Part shown: positions 44,440 through 52,614 of the stretch, piece by piece | Layout: every line of letters begins with the position of its first letter | Numbering within the stretch: position 1 is the stretch's first letter | Assembly (NCBI RefSeq): GCF_023715605.1 | Contig: NZ_JAMBOL010000003.1 | Span: 1 to 64,000, forward strand | Source of the DNA: Halalkalibacter oceani | GTDB lineage: Bacteria; Bacillota; Bacilli; Bacillales; Bacillaceae_D | Reading direction: 5' to 3' | DNA: 64,000 nt | Program-made: the position numbers and the translations under genes | The notes under the pieces: model-generated | Database searches by the model: none | What the model was told of the DNA's origin: nothing | What the model saw: the letters and a program-made list of their open reading frames with translations, nothing else

Positions 44440-44829
44440 ATGACTACATTCACTCTTACACTTACGACAAAAGCTGATATTGTCAACGCACGAAACAAAA
44501 TAAGACAGGCTGCTGAAGAAATCGGCTTCTCTCCCATTGACCGAACGAAGGTCGTGACAGCCATCTCCGAGCTCACACGAACAGTGATTCGTCATGCGGC
44601 TGGCGCGACGATGATGGTGCAGCTGCTCGACGAGCTTGAAAAAACCGGAATGAGGATTACCGTGACAATCAATGACAGTCCCGCCCATATCCCGGAAAAA
44701 CCATCAGCACTCCGCTCGATCCTCGACGAAGAGCTGCATCATGTGAAGCGGCTGATGAATACATACGCGATTACCGCTGATCCTGAAAAAGGAATCACGA
44801 TCAGTACCGGAAAATGGGCGTTGAAATAG
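44440..44829 (+). CDS. RsbT-like anti-sigma regulatory factor (GHKL kinase)
   Basis: 129 residues. A single HATPase_c domain of the RsbW/RsbT serine-kinase type: N-box region AISELTRTVIRHA (Asn replaced by Thr/Arg-rich residues), then TVTINDSPAHIPE in place of the usual DxGPG motif, and a short C-terminal GKWALK strand. The missing canonical G1 glycine motif suggests weak or altered ATP binding. ATG 44440 has GGAGG. No partner RsbS/RsbV or sigma gene is beside it. Confidence 0.75.
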   Translation: MTTFTLTLTTKADIVNARNKIRQAAEEIGFSPIDRTKVVTAISELTRTVIRHAAGATMMVQLLDELEKTGMRITVTINDSPAHIPEKPSALRSILDEELHHVKRLMNTYAITADPEKGITISTGKWALK

Positions 44830-44843
44830 GGCTTGTGTGTGGG

Positions 44844-44885
44844 GGCTTGGGCAAAAGGTTGTTTTTTTACCCTTTTGCCCAAGCC
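44844..44885. repeat. Hairpin repeat, copy after the RsbT-like gene
   Basis: GGCTTGGGCAAAAGG and CCCTTTTGCCCAAGCC flank TTGTTTTTTTA. The core GGCAAAAGGTTGTTTTTTTA is identical to the copy at 48844-48890 in reverse orientation and close to that at 5161. It serves as terminator. Confidence 0.8.
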
Positions 44886-44898
44886 TGATTTTTTTACG

Positions 44899-44940
44899 AA
44901 ATAACGTTCCATGAAATATCAATTTCACAGAATGTTATTT
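44899..44940. promoter_or_regulatory. 42-bp imperfect palindrome upstream of xerS
   Basis: Two 19-base arms (44899-44917 AAATAACGTTCCATGAAAT and 44922-44940 ATTTCACAGAATGTTATTT) differ at three positions and are separated by ATCA. It ends 30 bases before the recombinase start. Size and place fit either a recombinase core site or an autoregulatory operator. Confidence 0.6.
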
Positions 44941-44970
44941 TTGCGTTAAACTGGTAAAGAGGTGAATAAG

Positions 44971-46062
44971 ATGTCGCTATTTGCAAAACTAAATCGCATG
45001 CCACAAACAGAGGAACACGAGCATTTTTCCTCGAAGCTACAGCTTCTCTCCACATTTAAAAAAGCAGGCGAGCTGCCCGGCTTTGTCCAGGATTACTTGC
45101 TGAGCCGGCTGGCGCTCGGCTATTCCCCGGCGACGATTCAGCGCTATATTTATGATTTCTGCTTTTTCTTTTCCTATGTGAAACAGGCAACCGGTTCGAG
45201 TGAGGCTGATATGTCCTCCCTCACTCTTGATGATTTCCTCCAGCTGCAAAAGGACGGGATTGAGCATTATTTATCGTACCTCGCCCTGGAAGTTGAAAAT
45301 GAAGCGCGGACAATTAACCGCAAGCTGTCAGTCCTGCAATCGCTGTTTGATTATTTGATAAAAAAAGGAAAGACGGAAACCAACCCAGTACTGGCAGTGA
45401 AACGGCCAAAAATCGGCAAAAAGGAGCCGGTTTATTTGACGAAGGAGGAGATGCGCCAGTTTTTCAAGCAGCTCGATGCCGAGTTGCCGACAGGTACGAG
45501 CGAACGCCAAAAACGCTACCATCAATACTTGAAGGAGCGTGATTTCCTCGTGATTCATCTGCTTGTCTTTACCGGCTTGCGGATTTCCGAGCTTGCTTCC
45601 CTAAGGCTGAAACAGGTACAATTTGAACGAAGGACGATTCTCGTTCACGGCAAAGGAAACAAAGAGCGCACCGTCCCTCTATCTGTGGAAACGATTAACC
45701 TTATAAGGCGCTACCTGGAATCCCTGCCGAAAAAAAGCCGGCCCGCTCACGGCGAGGACCCCCTGCTAGTCGGCTATGATTTCAAAACAGGCGCGTATCT
45801 GCCTGGCGTTACGGTCAGCGCACTGCAAAAGATGCTTCAGCGCCAGCTGAAAAAAGCGGCCCGCTCGATTCCTTCTTTACAGACAAAACCGATTTCCGCT
45901 CATAAGCTGCGTCATACATTCGCCACAGCGCTGATTGAGCAGGGGGTCGATGTGCTGACGGTGCAAAGCCTGCTCGGTCATGAGACGGTCGCGACAACGC
46001 AAGTATATGCCCATGTTCAAAACAAGGCCCGCGAAAAAGCGATTGAGCAGCTTTCGTTTTGA
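44971..46062 (+). CDS. xerS: Tyrosine recombinase XerS
   Basis: 363 residues, longer than XerC/XerD (about 300) and equal to XerS. An N-terminal SAM-like core-binding domain (30-150) precedes the catalytic domain with the full set R204, K228, H311, R314, H337 and nucleophile Y346. XerS acts alone on a dif site, usually located next to its gene, to resolve chromosome dimers. ATG 44971 with AGAGGTGA; the GTG at 44962 overlaps the ribosome site. The palindrome upstream is a candidate site. It could alternatively be a third, accessory Xer protein beside XerC/D. Confidence 0.88.
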   Translation: MSLFAKLNRMPQTEEHEHFSSKLQLLSTFKKAGELPGFVQDYLLSRLALGYSPATIQRYIYDFCFFFSYVKQATGSSEADMSSLTLDDFLQLQKDGIEHYLSYLALEVENEARTINRKLSVLQSLFDYLIKKGKTETNPVLAVKRPKIGKKEPVYLTKEEMRQFFKQLDAELPTGTSERQKRYHQYLKERDFLVIHLLVFTGLRISELASLRLKQVQFERRTILVHGKGNKERTVPLSVETINLIRRYLESLPKKSRPAHGEDPLLVGYDFKTGAYLPGVTVSALQKMLQRQLKKAARSIPSLQTKPISAHKLRHTFATALIEQGVDVLTVQSLLGHETVATTQVYAHVQNKAREKAIEQLSF

Positions 46063-46080
46063 CATTGAGGAGGAGTTTGC

Positions 46081-46785
46081 ATGAATGATATTTTTGCCTA
46101 TGACAGCAGCTATTATGAACCGGCGCTTTTTCTGTCGCCGGCCCATCTTTGGATTTTATTATGTTTTGTCTTGTTTCTGATCCTTTATTACCGCTGGCAC
46201 GCCACACCCGTCGTGCAGTGCTACGGGCGCTGGATCATCCTGGCGATATTGCTCGTATCTGAGCTGAGCCTGCTACTTTGGACATTACTCGCGACGACAT
46301 GGGATGTCCGCTATCATCTTCCCTTTCAGCTTTGTACGATCAGCCTGTACGTGTGTATGCTGATGCTTTTTCAGAAAAGCCGAGGCCTGTTTGAAATCGT
46401 TTATTTTTTCGGTCTTGCCGGCGCTCTTCAAGCAATCCTTACGCCTGATTTATTTTATACGTTCCCTCATTATCGCTTTCTGCACTTTTTTATCGCTCAT
46501 TTTGCGATCATTACGGCGATTTTGCATATGGTGTGGGTGGAACGGTTCACCATCAGAGCGGTGGCGATCATCAAGTCCTTTCTCGTTTTAAACGGCTTTG
46601 CGCTGGTCGCCTTTCTCGTCAACCTCTGGACAGGTGCCAATTATATGTTTCTCGCCAGAAAACCGGTCAATGGCAGCATCCTTGATTTTCTTGCGCCTTA
46701 CCCGTGGTACATTCTTCAGCTTGAGCTCATTGCCCTGCTGATGTTCGGCCTGCTTTATCTGCCATTTCTTAAAAAAAGAGGCTGA
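46081..46785 (+). CDS. ywaF: YwaF-family integral membrane protein (TIGR02206)
   Basis: 234 residues, seven transmembrane helices. The family pattern is clear: FLSPAHLWILL, YHLPFQLCTISLYVCMLML (histidine in helix 3), FGLAGALQAILTPDL, HYRFLHFFIAHFAIITAILHMVW and ANYMFLARKPVNGSILDFLAPYPWYI. Function unknown. AGGAGGAG precedes the ATG. It is 18 bases after xerS and likely co-transcribed. Confidence 0.9.
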   Translation: MNDIFAYDSSYYEPALFLSPAHLWILLCFVLFLILYYRWHATPVVQCYGRWIILAILLVSELSLLLWTLLATTWDVRYHLPFQLCTISLYVCMLMLFQKSRGLFEIVYFFGLAGALQAILTPDLFYTFPHYRFLHFFIAHFAIITAILHMVWVERFTIRAVAIIKSFLVLNGFALVAFLVNLWTGANYMFLARKPVNGSILDFLAPYPWYILQLELIALLMFGLLYLPFLKKRG

Positions 46786-46803
46786 CTTAAATAAAGTCAG
46801 CCC
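46780..46803. terminator. Terminator between ywaF and the M32 peptidase gene
   Basis: GGCTGACTT-AAAT-AAGTCAGCC hairpin at the ywaF stop; a second small stem AAGCCGT/ACGGCTT follows at 46806-46822 for the convergent gene. Confidence 0.75.
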
Positions 46804-46839
46804 CGAAAGCCGTAGGACGGCTTCGCATTTCTTTCTCTG

Positions 46840-48360
46840 TTATGACAGCTGGTAGAGCCGGCTGTATTTTTCGGTTAAATAATTGATCAGCGGCTTCGCA
46901 TCAATTCCTCCGCCTGTAATTGAGCGGATCAGCTCGGCTGGCTGCTTGAGCTTTCCGTACTGGTGAACATTCGTCTTCAGCCAGTCGCGAATCGGTGCAA
47001 AATCGCCTGAGCGGACGAGCTGATCAAACTGCGGCAGCTCTCCTGCAAGCGCTTCTTTTACTTGCGCGGCATAAATATAGCCGAGCGCGTAGGATGGAAA
47101 ATAACCGAATGCCCCAAACGACCAATGAACATCCTGCAGCACTCCTTCTCCGTCGTTTTCCGGTCGAATCCCTATATATTGTTCCATCTTCTCATTCCAC
47201 GCCGCCGGCAAATCCTTTACGTCAAGCGAACCTTCCATCAACGCTTTTTCAAGCTCGTAGCGGATGATGATGTGGAGGCAGTACGTTAATTCATCGCTTT
47301 CAATCCGGATGAGCGACGGCTTCGCTTCATTGACGGCGAAGTAAAAATCCTCAAGCGAAACAGAAGAAAATTGCTCACTGCTGTATTGCTTTAGCAAATC
47401 ATAATGCCGTTCCCAAAAGCCAACGTGCTGACCGACGAATTTTTCCCAGAAAAGCGACTGCGATTCATGGATGCCCATTGACGTGCCGTCACATAGCGGC
47501 GTGCCGATCAGCTCCTGTGAAATGTTTTGCTCATACAGCGCATGACCGCATTCATGAATCGTGCCAAACAAGGCGACGCGGAAATCGTTCTCCTTGTATT
47601 TTGTCGTAATCCGCACATCATTCGGATTAATGCCAATCGCAAACGGATGCACCGTCTCATCAAGGCGGCCGGCCGAGAAATCATAGCCGATCTTCTCCAA
47701 TATCGCCAAGCTTAGTTCCTTTTGCTTTTCCTTTGGAAATGAGTGAAACAGAAAATCCGTCTGCGGCTGATGCGCTGATTCCGTCACCCGCTTAACGAGC
47801 GGAATTAAGGCGTCACGCAGCTCAGCAAACACTTGATCGAGCGTCGCGACAAACACACCAGGCTCATAATCATCAAGCAGCGTATTATACGGATGCTCCT
47901 CGTATCCCCAATAGCCGATGAATTTCTTTTTAAAGGCGACCAGTTTCTCCAGATTCGGCTGGAACATCGCAAAGTCCGCTTTTTCCTTCGCTTCTTCCCA
48001 AAGCGTTTCTGTTTGCGACTGGAGCAGGACATATTCCTTGAACTCCTCTTTCGGTATTTTTACATTTCGTTCGAATTCCTTGTGACACTCATCAACCGTT
48101 TTCCGAGTCACCTCTGAAAGAGTGGCATACAGCGCTTCTTCCCGTAATTGACCGAGGTACTCCGCCATTTCCTCGGAAGTTGAAAGGGCAAACACCTCCG
48201 CGGATAACGTCGCGATGACTTCCGAGCGCTGCGCCATTCCTTTCTTTGGCGCGCCGGTTCGTGAATCCCAGGCGAGCAAAGCCAATGCTTGCTTGTAATC
48301 TTCTATTTTTTTCACGAACTGACGAAAATCCGTCTCAAGCTGAGCGTTATGTTCCGGCAT
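46840..48360 (-). CDS. M32-family metallocarboxypeptidase (Taq-type)
   Basis: 506 residues. Zinc site HECGHALYEQ (HExxH with a third ligand glutamate in HESQSLFWE), DxRIT motif NDVRITTKYKEND and GxxQDxHW motif GVLQDVHWSFGAFGYFPSYALG typical of M32 (YpwA in B. subtilis). Cytosolic exopeptidase that removes C-terminal residues with broad specificity. ATG 48360 has AAGGTGG eight bases upstream. Confidence 0.95.
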   Translation of the reverse strand: MPEHNAQLETDFRQFVKKIEDYKQALALLAWDSRTGAPKKGMAQRSEVIATLSAEVFALSTSEEMAEYLGQLREEALYATLSEVTRKTVDECHKEFERNVKIPKEEFKEYVLLQSQTETLWEEAKEKADFAMFQPNLEKLVAFKKKFIGYWGYEEHPYNTLLDDYEPGVFVATLDQVFAELRDALIPLVKRVTESAHQPQTDFLFHSFPKEKQKELSLAILEKIGYDFSAGRLDETVHPFAIGINPNDVRITTKYKENDFRVALFGTIHECGHALYEQNISQELIGTPLCDGTSMGIHESQSLFWEKFVGQHVGFWERHYDLLKQYSSEQFSSVSLEDFYFAVNEAKPSLIRIESDELTYCLHIIIRYELEKALMEGSLDVKDLPAAWNEKMEQYIGIRPENDGEGVLQDVHWSFGAFGYFPSYALGYIYAAQVKEALAGELPQFDQLVRSGDFAPIRDWLKTNVHQYGKLKQPAELIRSITGGGIDAKPLINYLTEKYSRLYQLS

Positions 48361-48484
48361 CTTATGTCCCACCTTTTCCAATTGTTTCTTCTGCCATCAT
48401 AACGAGATCACCGGAAATAATCAATCTCTTTCTCGTCCTTGGCGCAATATGCTATGCTAAGAAGAACATAAGGAGGAGAATGTG

Positions 48485-48787
48485 ATGAAGCTTACGATTA
48501 CCGATTCGGCAGCTGCCTTATATATTAGAGAAATTCCGCTCCACCCGGGAGATACGCTCCGCCTGTACGTCCGGGTTGGCGGCGTCGGCTCCGGCGGGTT
48601 TTCTGTCGGCGTGATGAAGGAAAGACCGCAGCCAACATCCTATTTAGTGGAGAAAGAGGATGTGACCTTTTTTGTGAACGAAGATGATTTCTGGTATTTA
48701 GACGGAATGGTGATTGATTATGAGGAGGATTCCGGCTACCTTGATTTCAGTCATCCAACGTATAAAGAAATTCATCATCCGGAATGA
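48485..48787 (+). CDS. yneR: HesB/YneR-family small protein
   Basis: 100 residues. HesB-like fold with LRLYVRVGGVGSGGFSVGV and the C-terminal DYEEDSGYLDFSHPTYKEIHHP. It lacks the three cysteines that bind Fe-S clusters in IscA/SufA, as other YneR proteins do, so it is not expected to carry a cluster. AAGGAGGAG lies upstream of ATG 48485. It is monocistronic and divergent from the M32 gene. Confidence 0.85.
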   Translation: MKLTITDSAAALYIREIPLHPGDTLRLYVRVGGVGSGGFSVGVMKERPQPTSYLVEKEDVTFFVNEDDFWYLDGMVIDYEEDSGYLDFSHPTYKEIHHPE

Positions 48788-48843
48788 AAGCAAAACGGAA
48801 TGAGACAAAAATCTTCAAACAACGGATAAGCTTTTTCCTGCGA

Positions 48844-48890
48844 AAGAGGCTCGGCAAAAGATAAAAAAACAACCTTTTGCCGAGCCTCTT
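48844..48890. repeat. Hairpin repeat, inverted copy
   Basis: AAGAGGCTCGGCAAAAG pairs perfectly with CTTTTGCCGAGCCTCTT. Read on the minus strand the loop is GTTGTTTTTTTAT, matching the copy at 44844-44885. It separates the convergent yneR and DUF2564 genes. Confidence 0.8.
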
Positions 48891-48913
48891 GCAATGAGGA
48901 AGCCAATCGATGG

Positions 48914-49186
48914 CTACTCTTTATCTTTTGCTTCCTTCAATTGATGATCGGCTTTGGCCAATAATTCCTCTGACATCTCAAAAAAGTGCTGATCGACTCC
49001 CGTCTCAAACGCAGTCGCTTTTTTCAGCTGATTCCGTGCATCCTGGAGCGCGTTCGTCGCTGCTTCCAGCTGCTCCTCATCCATGCTTCTTGTCGCCTGA
49101 CCAACCATATGCTCAGCCGATTGAATCGCAAGCTCAATCTGCTTTAGCTCGTCGTATTCATTCTGACCTAAGTCCCGCTGCTTCAT
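48914..49186 (-). CDS. DUF2564-like small acidic helical protein
   Basis: 90 residues, all-helical, rich in Glu, Gln and Ala with heptad-like spacing (KQIELAIQSAEHMVGQATRSMDEEQL). It resembles the Bacillus DUF2564 family of two-helix proteins with unknown function. GGAGGGA precedes the ATG. The AGTTTACATAATATAT-like motif is 67 bases upstream. Confidence 0.65.
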   Translation of the reverse strand: MKQRDLGQNEYDELKQIELAIQSAEHMVGQATRSMDEEQLEAATNALQDARNQLKKATAFETGVDQHFFEMSEELLAKADHQLKEAKDKE

Positions 49187-49252
49187 TGGATCTCCCTCCT
49201 TTTCTCATTTCCTTCCTTGCTAAGTGTTTCCAACCTGAACGAAAACATGCAT

Positions 49253-49273
49253 TGTTAACATAATATAATTATC
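49253..49273. repeat. AGTTTACATAATATAT-like motif, copy 4
   Basis: TGTTAACATAATATAATTAT followed by C, upstream of the minus-strand DUF2564-like gene. Differs at the second base of the conserved block. Confidence 0.35.
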
Positions 49274-49390
49274 GTTCATTTATAAACAAACCCGGGTATC
49301 TTCACCGTAGTCTTATGACCTAATCATTTCCCCCACTTAAGTACCATTATGCATAAATGCAGGTAAATGTCACTAGAAAAAGCAAAAGAA

Positions 49391-49508
49391 ACGAGACAAA
49401 AGAGGTGCTTTTTTTCTTTTATCAAGCTCGAGGCAATAAGCCACGACCTTAAAGCCCATTGTGAGAGCTTCTCACAACGGGCTTGGGGCGAGTGGAACTA
49501 TTGCAGTT
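49391..49508 (+). repeat. Composite dispersed repeat, degenerate second copy
   Basis: GAGACAAAAGAGGTGCTTTT... (decayed hairpin unit) is followed by GCCACGACCTTAAAGCCCAT, then TGTGAGAGCTTCTCACAACG and on to 49508, which aligns with 5222-5290. It occupies most of the 350-base gap between the DUF2564 gene and yoaT; nothing else is seen there besides the motif at 49253. Confidence 0.65.
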
Positions 49509-49537
49509 GGATGACTTCTGCTCCCTATCCAGCCGTC

Positions 49538-50344
49538 TTATTGAATTTTTTGCTTGACCTGCTTTAATGTCGCTACTATCAAAAAGCTGACTATCACTAA
49601 TAAAAGCCACGAACTGACCTTTCCAAGATGAACAAGACTCCAGGCTTCGGTTTGGTTCGGATATTCCCACGCCCCGAAAAAGGTCGCAATATTCTCGGCG
49701 ATCCAGATAAAAAATCCAATCAGCACGAAAGAAAGGGCGATCGGCATCCGATAACTGGTCCCGTTAACATTGTATCTCACCCATGACCGCCAAAAAACGA
49801 TAATCACAAGGGCAGATAGCCACCAGCGAACGTCAACCCAATAATGATGGGTGAAGAAATTCAAATAGATCGCAGCGGCGAGCGGGACAACAAGGATAAA
49901 CGGAGGCCAGTTTATGAGGTCGACATGTAATCTTCTCCACGCCTGACAGAGATAGCTCGCAACACTGGCGTACATGAATCCGCTGTACAACGGAACGTCG
50001 AAAATTTTGACATAGCCCTCCTCCGGATAAGACCAGGAACCCATATGTACCTTGAAGATTTCCAAAGTGAGACCGATAAGGTGAAACAAGGTGATCACCT
50101 TAAGTTCGTCCCGCGTTTCAAGCCCTGAACGTACCATCCACCATTGCATCAGAAGGCAAATGAGTAGCAGCCAGTCATAGCGCGGCAGCCAAGGCAGTGA
50201 AATCCATTGCGTTATCGCGAGAGAAGCAAAAATTACAACAGGAAACAAACATGATAACGCCTGCTCCCAGCCAAAACGAACGAGCTGTTTTCCCATTCTA
50301 ACGAGTTGCGGCTCGACGTATTCTTTTTCACGGATTACTTGCAT
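49538..50344 (-). CDS. yoaT: DUF817-family membrane protein (YoaT)
   Basis: 268 residues with eight predicted transmembrane helices and the DUF817 motifs EIFKVHMGSWSYPEEGYVKIFDVPLYSGFMYASVASY and IWIAENIATFFGAWEYPNQ. The order yoaS-yozG-yoaT on the minus strand is as in B. subtilis. ATG 50344 with AAAAGGGGAG. Function unknown. Confidence 0.9.
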   Translation of the reverse strand: MQVIREKEYVEPQLVRMGKQLVRFGWEQALSCLFPVVIFASLAITQWISLPWLPRYDWLLLICLLMQWWMVRSGLETRDELKVITLFHLIGLTLEIFKVHMGSWSYPEEGYVKIFDVPLYSGFMYASVASYLCQAWRRLHVDLINWPPFILVVPLAAAIYLNFFTHHYWVDVRWWLSALVIIVFWRSWVRYNVNGTSYRMPIALSFVLIGFFIWIAENIATFFGAWEYPNQTEAWSLVHLGKVSSWLLLVIVSFLIVATLKQVKQKIQ

Positions 50345-50363
50345 GAATAGCTCCCCTTTTCTC

Positions 50364-50585
50364 TTACTTCTCTTCGCCTTCATCACTCCGGTATTCCAGA
50401 ATGTCTCCCGGCTGACAGTCCAAAGCCTTACAAATTGCCTCTAATGTTGATAAGCGAATTGCCTTCGCCTTGCCATTTTTCAAAATAGAAAGATTCGCCA
50501 TCGTGATCCCGACCTTTTCCGAAAGCTCGGTCACGCTCATTTTCCTCTTTGCCAGCATGACATCAATATTAATAATAATCGCCAT
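50364..50585 (-). CDS. yozG: Cro/CI-type HTH regulator (YozG)
   Basis: 73 residues, a single XRE helix-turn-helix of the small YozG type: VTELSEKVGITMANLSILKNGKAKAIRLSTLEAICKALDCQPGDIL. ATG 50585 with GAGGTGA. Such regulators pair with DUF2975 membrane proteins, as here with yoaS immediately upstream, suggesting a membrane-linked regulatory pair. Confidence 0.92.
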   Translation of the reverse strand: MAIIINIDVMLAKRKMSVTELSEKVGITMANLSILKNGKAKAIRLSTLEAICKALDCQPGDILEYRSDEGEEK

Positions 50586-50595
50586 CTTCTTCACC

Positions 50596-51078
50596 TCAGA
50601 CCGTTAAATCATTTTCTGATTTTATCTGCACAGCTTCCTGTAAAAGCCTCTGCAGGACAGCAGCAAACACGGCAATCACCGCTGAGGCAAAAATGATGAC
50701 CAGCCCAATTACGATAATCCCCGGGGCATCATCTACTTCAGCCACAAGGAAAAAAAGCGGCATGCCCGCCAGATAAAAAATGCTGAGTATCATTGCACAA
50801 TACTTAATTTTCTTTAAGGCAGTCACCGATAATTCCGAAAATGCTTTGTTCCTGTCAATATAGCTTAGCAATTTAATCGCTTGATAAAGCGCTCCATAAA
50901 ACGGAATGGCCGTCATATAGAAAAAAATAAAAACAAAATAATTCACATACGCTATTGTCGGAAGCAGCTGCGCGGCAAACTGCGCAATCTCAGGGACGAG
51001 AAAAATGCATAAAGCAAGCACAGGAACGCCAATCAGAATAACAGCGATTCTTAAAAAGAGCGTTGTTCCTTGTTTCAT
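50596..51078 (-). CDS. yoaS: DUF2975-family membrane protein (YoaS)
   Basis: 160 residues and four transmembrane helices; the motif KLLSYIDRNKAFSELSVTALKKIKYCA between helices 2 and 3 is the DUF2975 signature. ATG 51078 has AGAGGTG at 7 bases. It is the first gene of the yoaS-yozG-yoaT operon. Confidence 0.9.
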   Translation of the reverse strand: MKQGTTLFLRIAVILIGVPVLALCIFLVPEIAQFAAQLLPTIAYVNYFVFIFFYMTAIPFYGALYQAIKLLSYIDRNKAFSELSVTALKKIKYCAMILSIFYLAGMPLFFLVAEVDDAPGIIVIGLVIIFASAVIAVFAAVLQRLLQEAVQIKSENDLTV

Positions 51079-51281
51079 CAAAAAGCACCTCTCTTCATAA
51101 TTTCAATAAAACTATACCATTCGATTTATCGTTTTGCAATAAATAAATATTGATTTTTATAATAATATTATTGTTATATTTTGTTCTTTTGGCAAAAATT
51201 CAACATTGTGAAATGTAGGCAGCACATTCGCTTACGTTTCCTATATATTAGATATATCGTTAAATTCAGGGAGCTGTAGAT

Positions 51282-52094
51282 ATGCAAAATGAACTACAAT
51301 CGAACTGCTCAGACTGCTTCGGTCTGTGTTGTGTAGCATTACCTTATATGAAATCAAATGACTTCCCCTATAATAAGGACGGTGGACAACCTTGTCAGCA
51401 CCTTGAGACAAATCACCTCTGTTCCATTCATGACTCCTTACGGGATAATGGATTTAATGGCTGCGTCAGCTACGAATGTTTTGGAGCCGGACAGAAAGTA
51501 TCACAACTTCTATATAAGCGCCGAGACTGGCGCGAACATACGAGCATCAAAAAAGAAATGTTTGCTGTCTTTCCAATTGTTCAGCAGTTCCATGAGATGC
51601 TTGTATATTTACAACAATCACTTGAGGTGGAAGAAGCGCAGGATTTGAAAGAGGAGATTAGACATTTCTACGATATGACTGAGGAGTTAACATTAAAAGC
51701 ACCTGATGAAATCATAAGTCTTGACCTGTCCTTACATAGAAGCAAAGTTAATCCTCTTTTCTTGAAGGTGAGCGAATTATACCGTTCAAACTATCAAAAA
51801 CTTACCCGCTTACCAGAAAAATATAAGCGCCCGGACTATATCGGGGTCAACCTAAAAGGGCTGGACTTCAGAGGAGAAAGTTTCAGAGGGAAATGGCTTA
51901 TGGCCGCAAACTTCAGTCACAGTGATTTGCGAAGAGTTGATTTTATCGGCGCCGATATGAGAGATACTGATTTCAGCAATGCTAATTTAGCAGAGGCTCT
52001 TTACCTTACTCAAGCACAAGTCAATTCAGCTAAAGGGAATCTTGCCACTGTCTTACCCCACTATTTAAATAGACCGGAACACTGGCAACGCTAG
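51282..52094 (+). CDS. Pentapeptide-repeat protein with N-terminal cysteine cluster
   Basis: 270 residues. Residues 1-75 contain nine cysteines (CSDCFGLCC, PCQHLETNHLCSIH, GCVSYECF), resembling the CxBx/YkgJ putative metal-chelating motif; 80-190 is a helical linker; about 192-245 has pentapeptide repeats A(D/N)Lxx (VNLKGLDFRGESFRG, ANFSHSDLRRVDFIGADMRDTDFSNANLAEAL). The number of repeats, about ten, gives a short right-handed beta-helix. No ribosome site is strong (CAGGGAG). Terminator at 52128. Function unknown. Confidence 0.8.
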   Translation: MQNELQSNCSDCFGLCCVALPYMKSNDFPYNKDGGQPCQHLETNHLCSIHDSLRDNGFNGCVSYECFGAGQKVSQLLYKRRDWREHTSIKKEMFAVFPIVQQFHEMLVYLQQSLEVEEAQDLKEEIRHFYDMTEELTLKAPDEIISLDLSLHRSKVNPLFLKVSELYRSNYQKLTRLPEKYKRPDYIGVNLKGLDFRGESFRGKWLMAANFSHSDLRRVDFIGADMRDTDFSNANLAEALYLTQAQVNSAKGNLATVLPHYLNRPEHWQR

Positions 52095-52127
52095 ACATTT
52101 TTTAAGTTTGCCTTCCAGCTCTTCTAT

Positions 52128-52163
52128 AAAAAAACACCTTCCAGGTTTTTGAAGGTGTTTTTT
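52128..52163 (+). terminator. Terminator of the pentapeptide-repeat gene
   Basis: AAAAAACACCTTC and GAAGGTGTTTTTT form a perfect stem around CAGGTTTTT. Confidence 0.92.
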
Positions 52164-52165
52164 CC

Positions 52166-52405
52166 GAACGACGATTAATTGTTCAACTGCATTCGCTTGC
52201 TGATCACGCCAGATGGCGACCCCCTAGGCAATACCCTAACTACCCAAACAGTTACTTAATTCATGTAGGTACTGGTGGACTTGCTACTGCAATAGGCGTT
52301 TTCTTCATTCCGACTTTAATGGCGGATAACATCAATCGATACTATTTGAAGCAACGAGAAGGATTGATAACGGTGGACAAATCAAAGAAATACTTGCCAT
52401 GGTGA
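52166..52405 (+). pseudogene. N-terminal fragment of a YIEGIA-like membrane protein
   Basis: An open frame without start codon directly behind the terminator. From about 52226 it reads RQYPNYPNSYLIHVGTGGLA and TAIGVFFIPTLMADN, close to the RQYPTYPHGKVIHLALG-type first part of YIEGIA proteins, and ends at TGA 52403 in the middle of the family length. Both the 5' end and more than half of the 3' part are missing. Confidence 0.5.
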
Positions 52406-52593
52406 CAACAGACAAAAAACGTTATTTAGGGGGGGTTCCTCTAGCAAAAGACCAGGAAGAATTAATCGAAGTATTTTTAGCAGATATCTTAGAACTGAAA
52501 AGTGGAGATCTTATAATCATTAAAAATAACATTTCAACTACAGCCAACGATCACATAAGAAATCGAAGGTGCCCAAAAGTCAACGCTCTTTAG
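52399..52593 (+). pseudogene. Capping-subunit-like partner of YIEGIA, altered ends
   Basis: The frame reads ILAMVTTDKKRYLGGVPLAK and DQEELIEVFLADILELKSGDLIII, similar to the small 'capping complex subunit for YIEGIA' proteins (about 60 residues ending near the GD-hydrophobic strand). It overlaps the YIEGIA fragment by 7 bases, has no ribosome site at its first ATG (52399) and runs on about 20 residues past the usual end. Probably a remnant of the YIEGIA gene pair. Confidence 0.45.
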
Positions 52594-52600
52594 GCACCCT
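52567..52600. terminator. Hairpin at the end of the YIEGIA remnants and rlmL
   Basis: GGTGCC and GGCACC around a 19-base loop, between convergent frames. Confidence 0.5.
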
Positions 52601-52614
52601 CATCTTCATCGATT

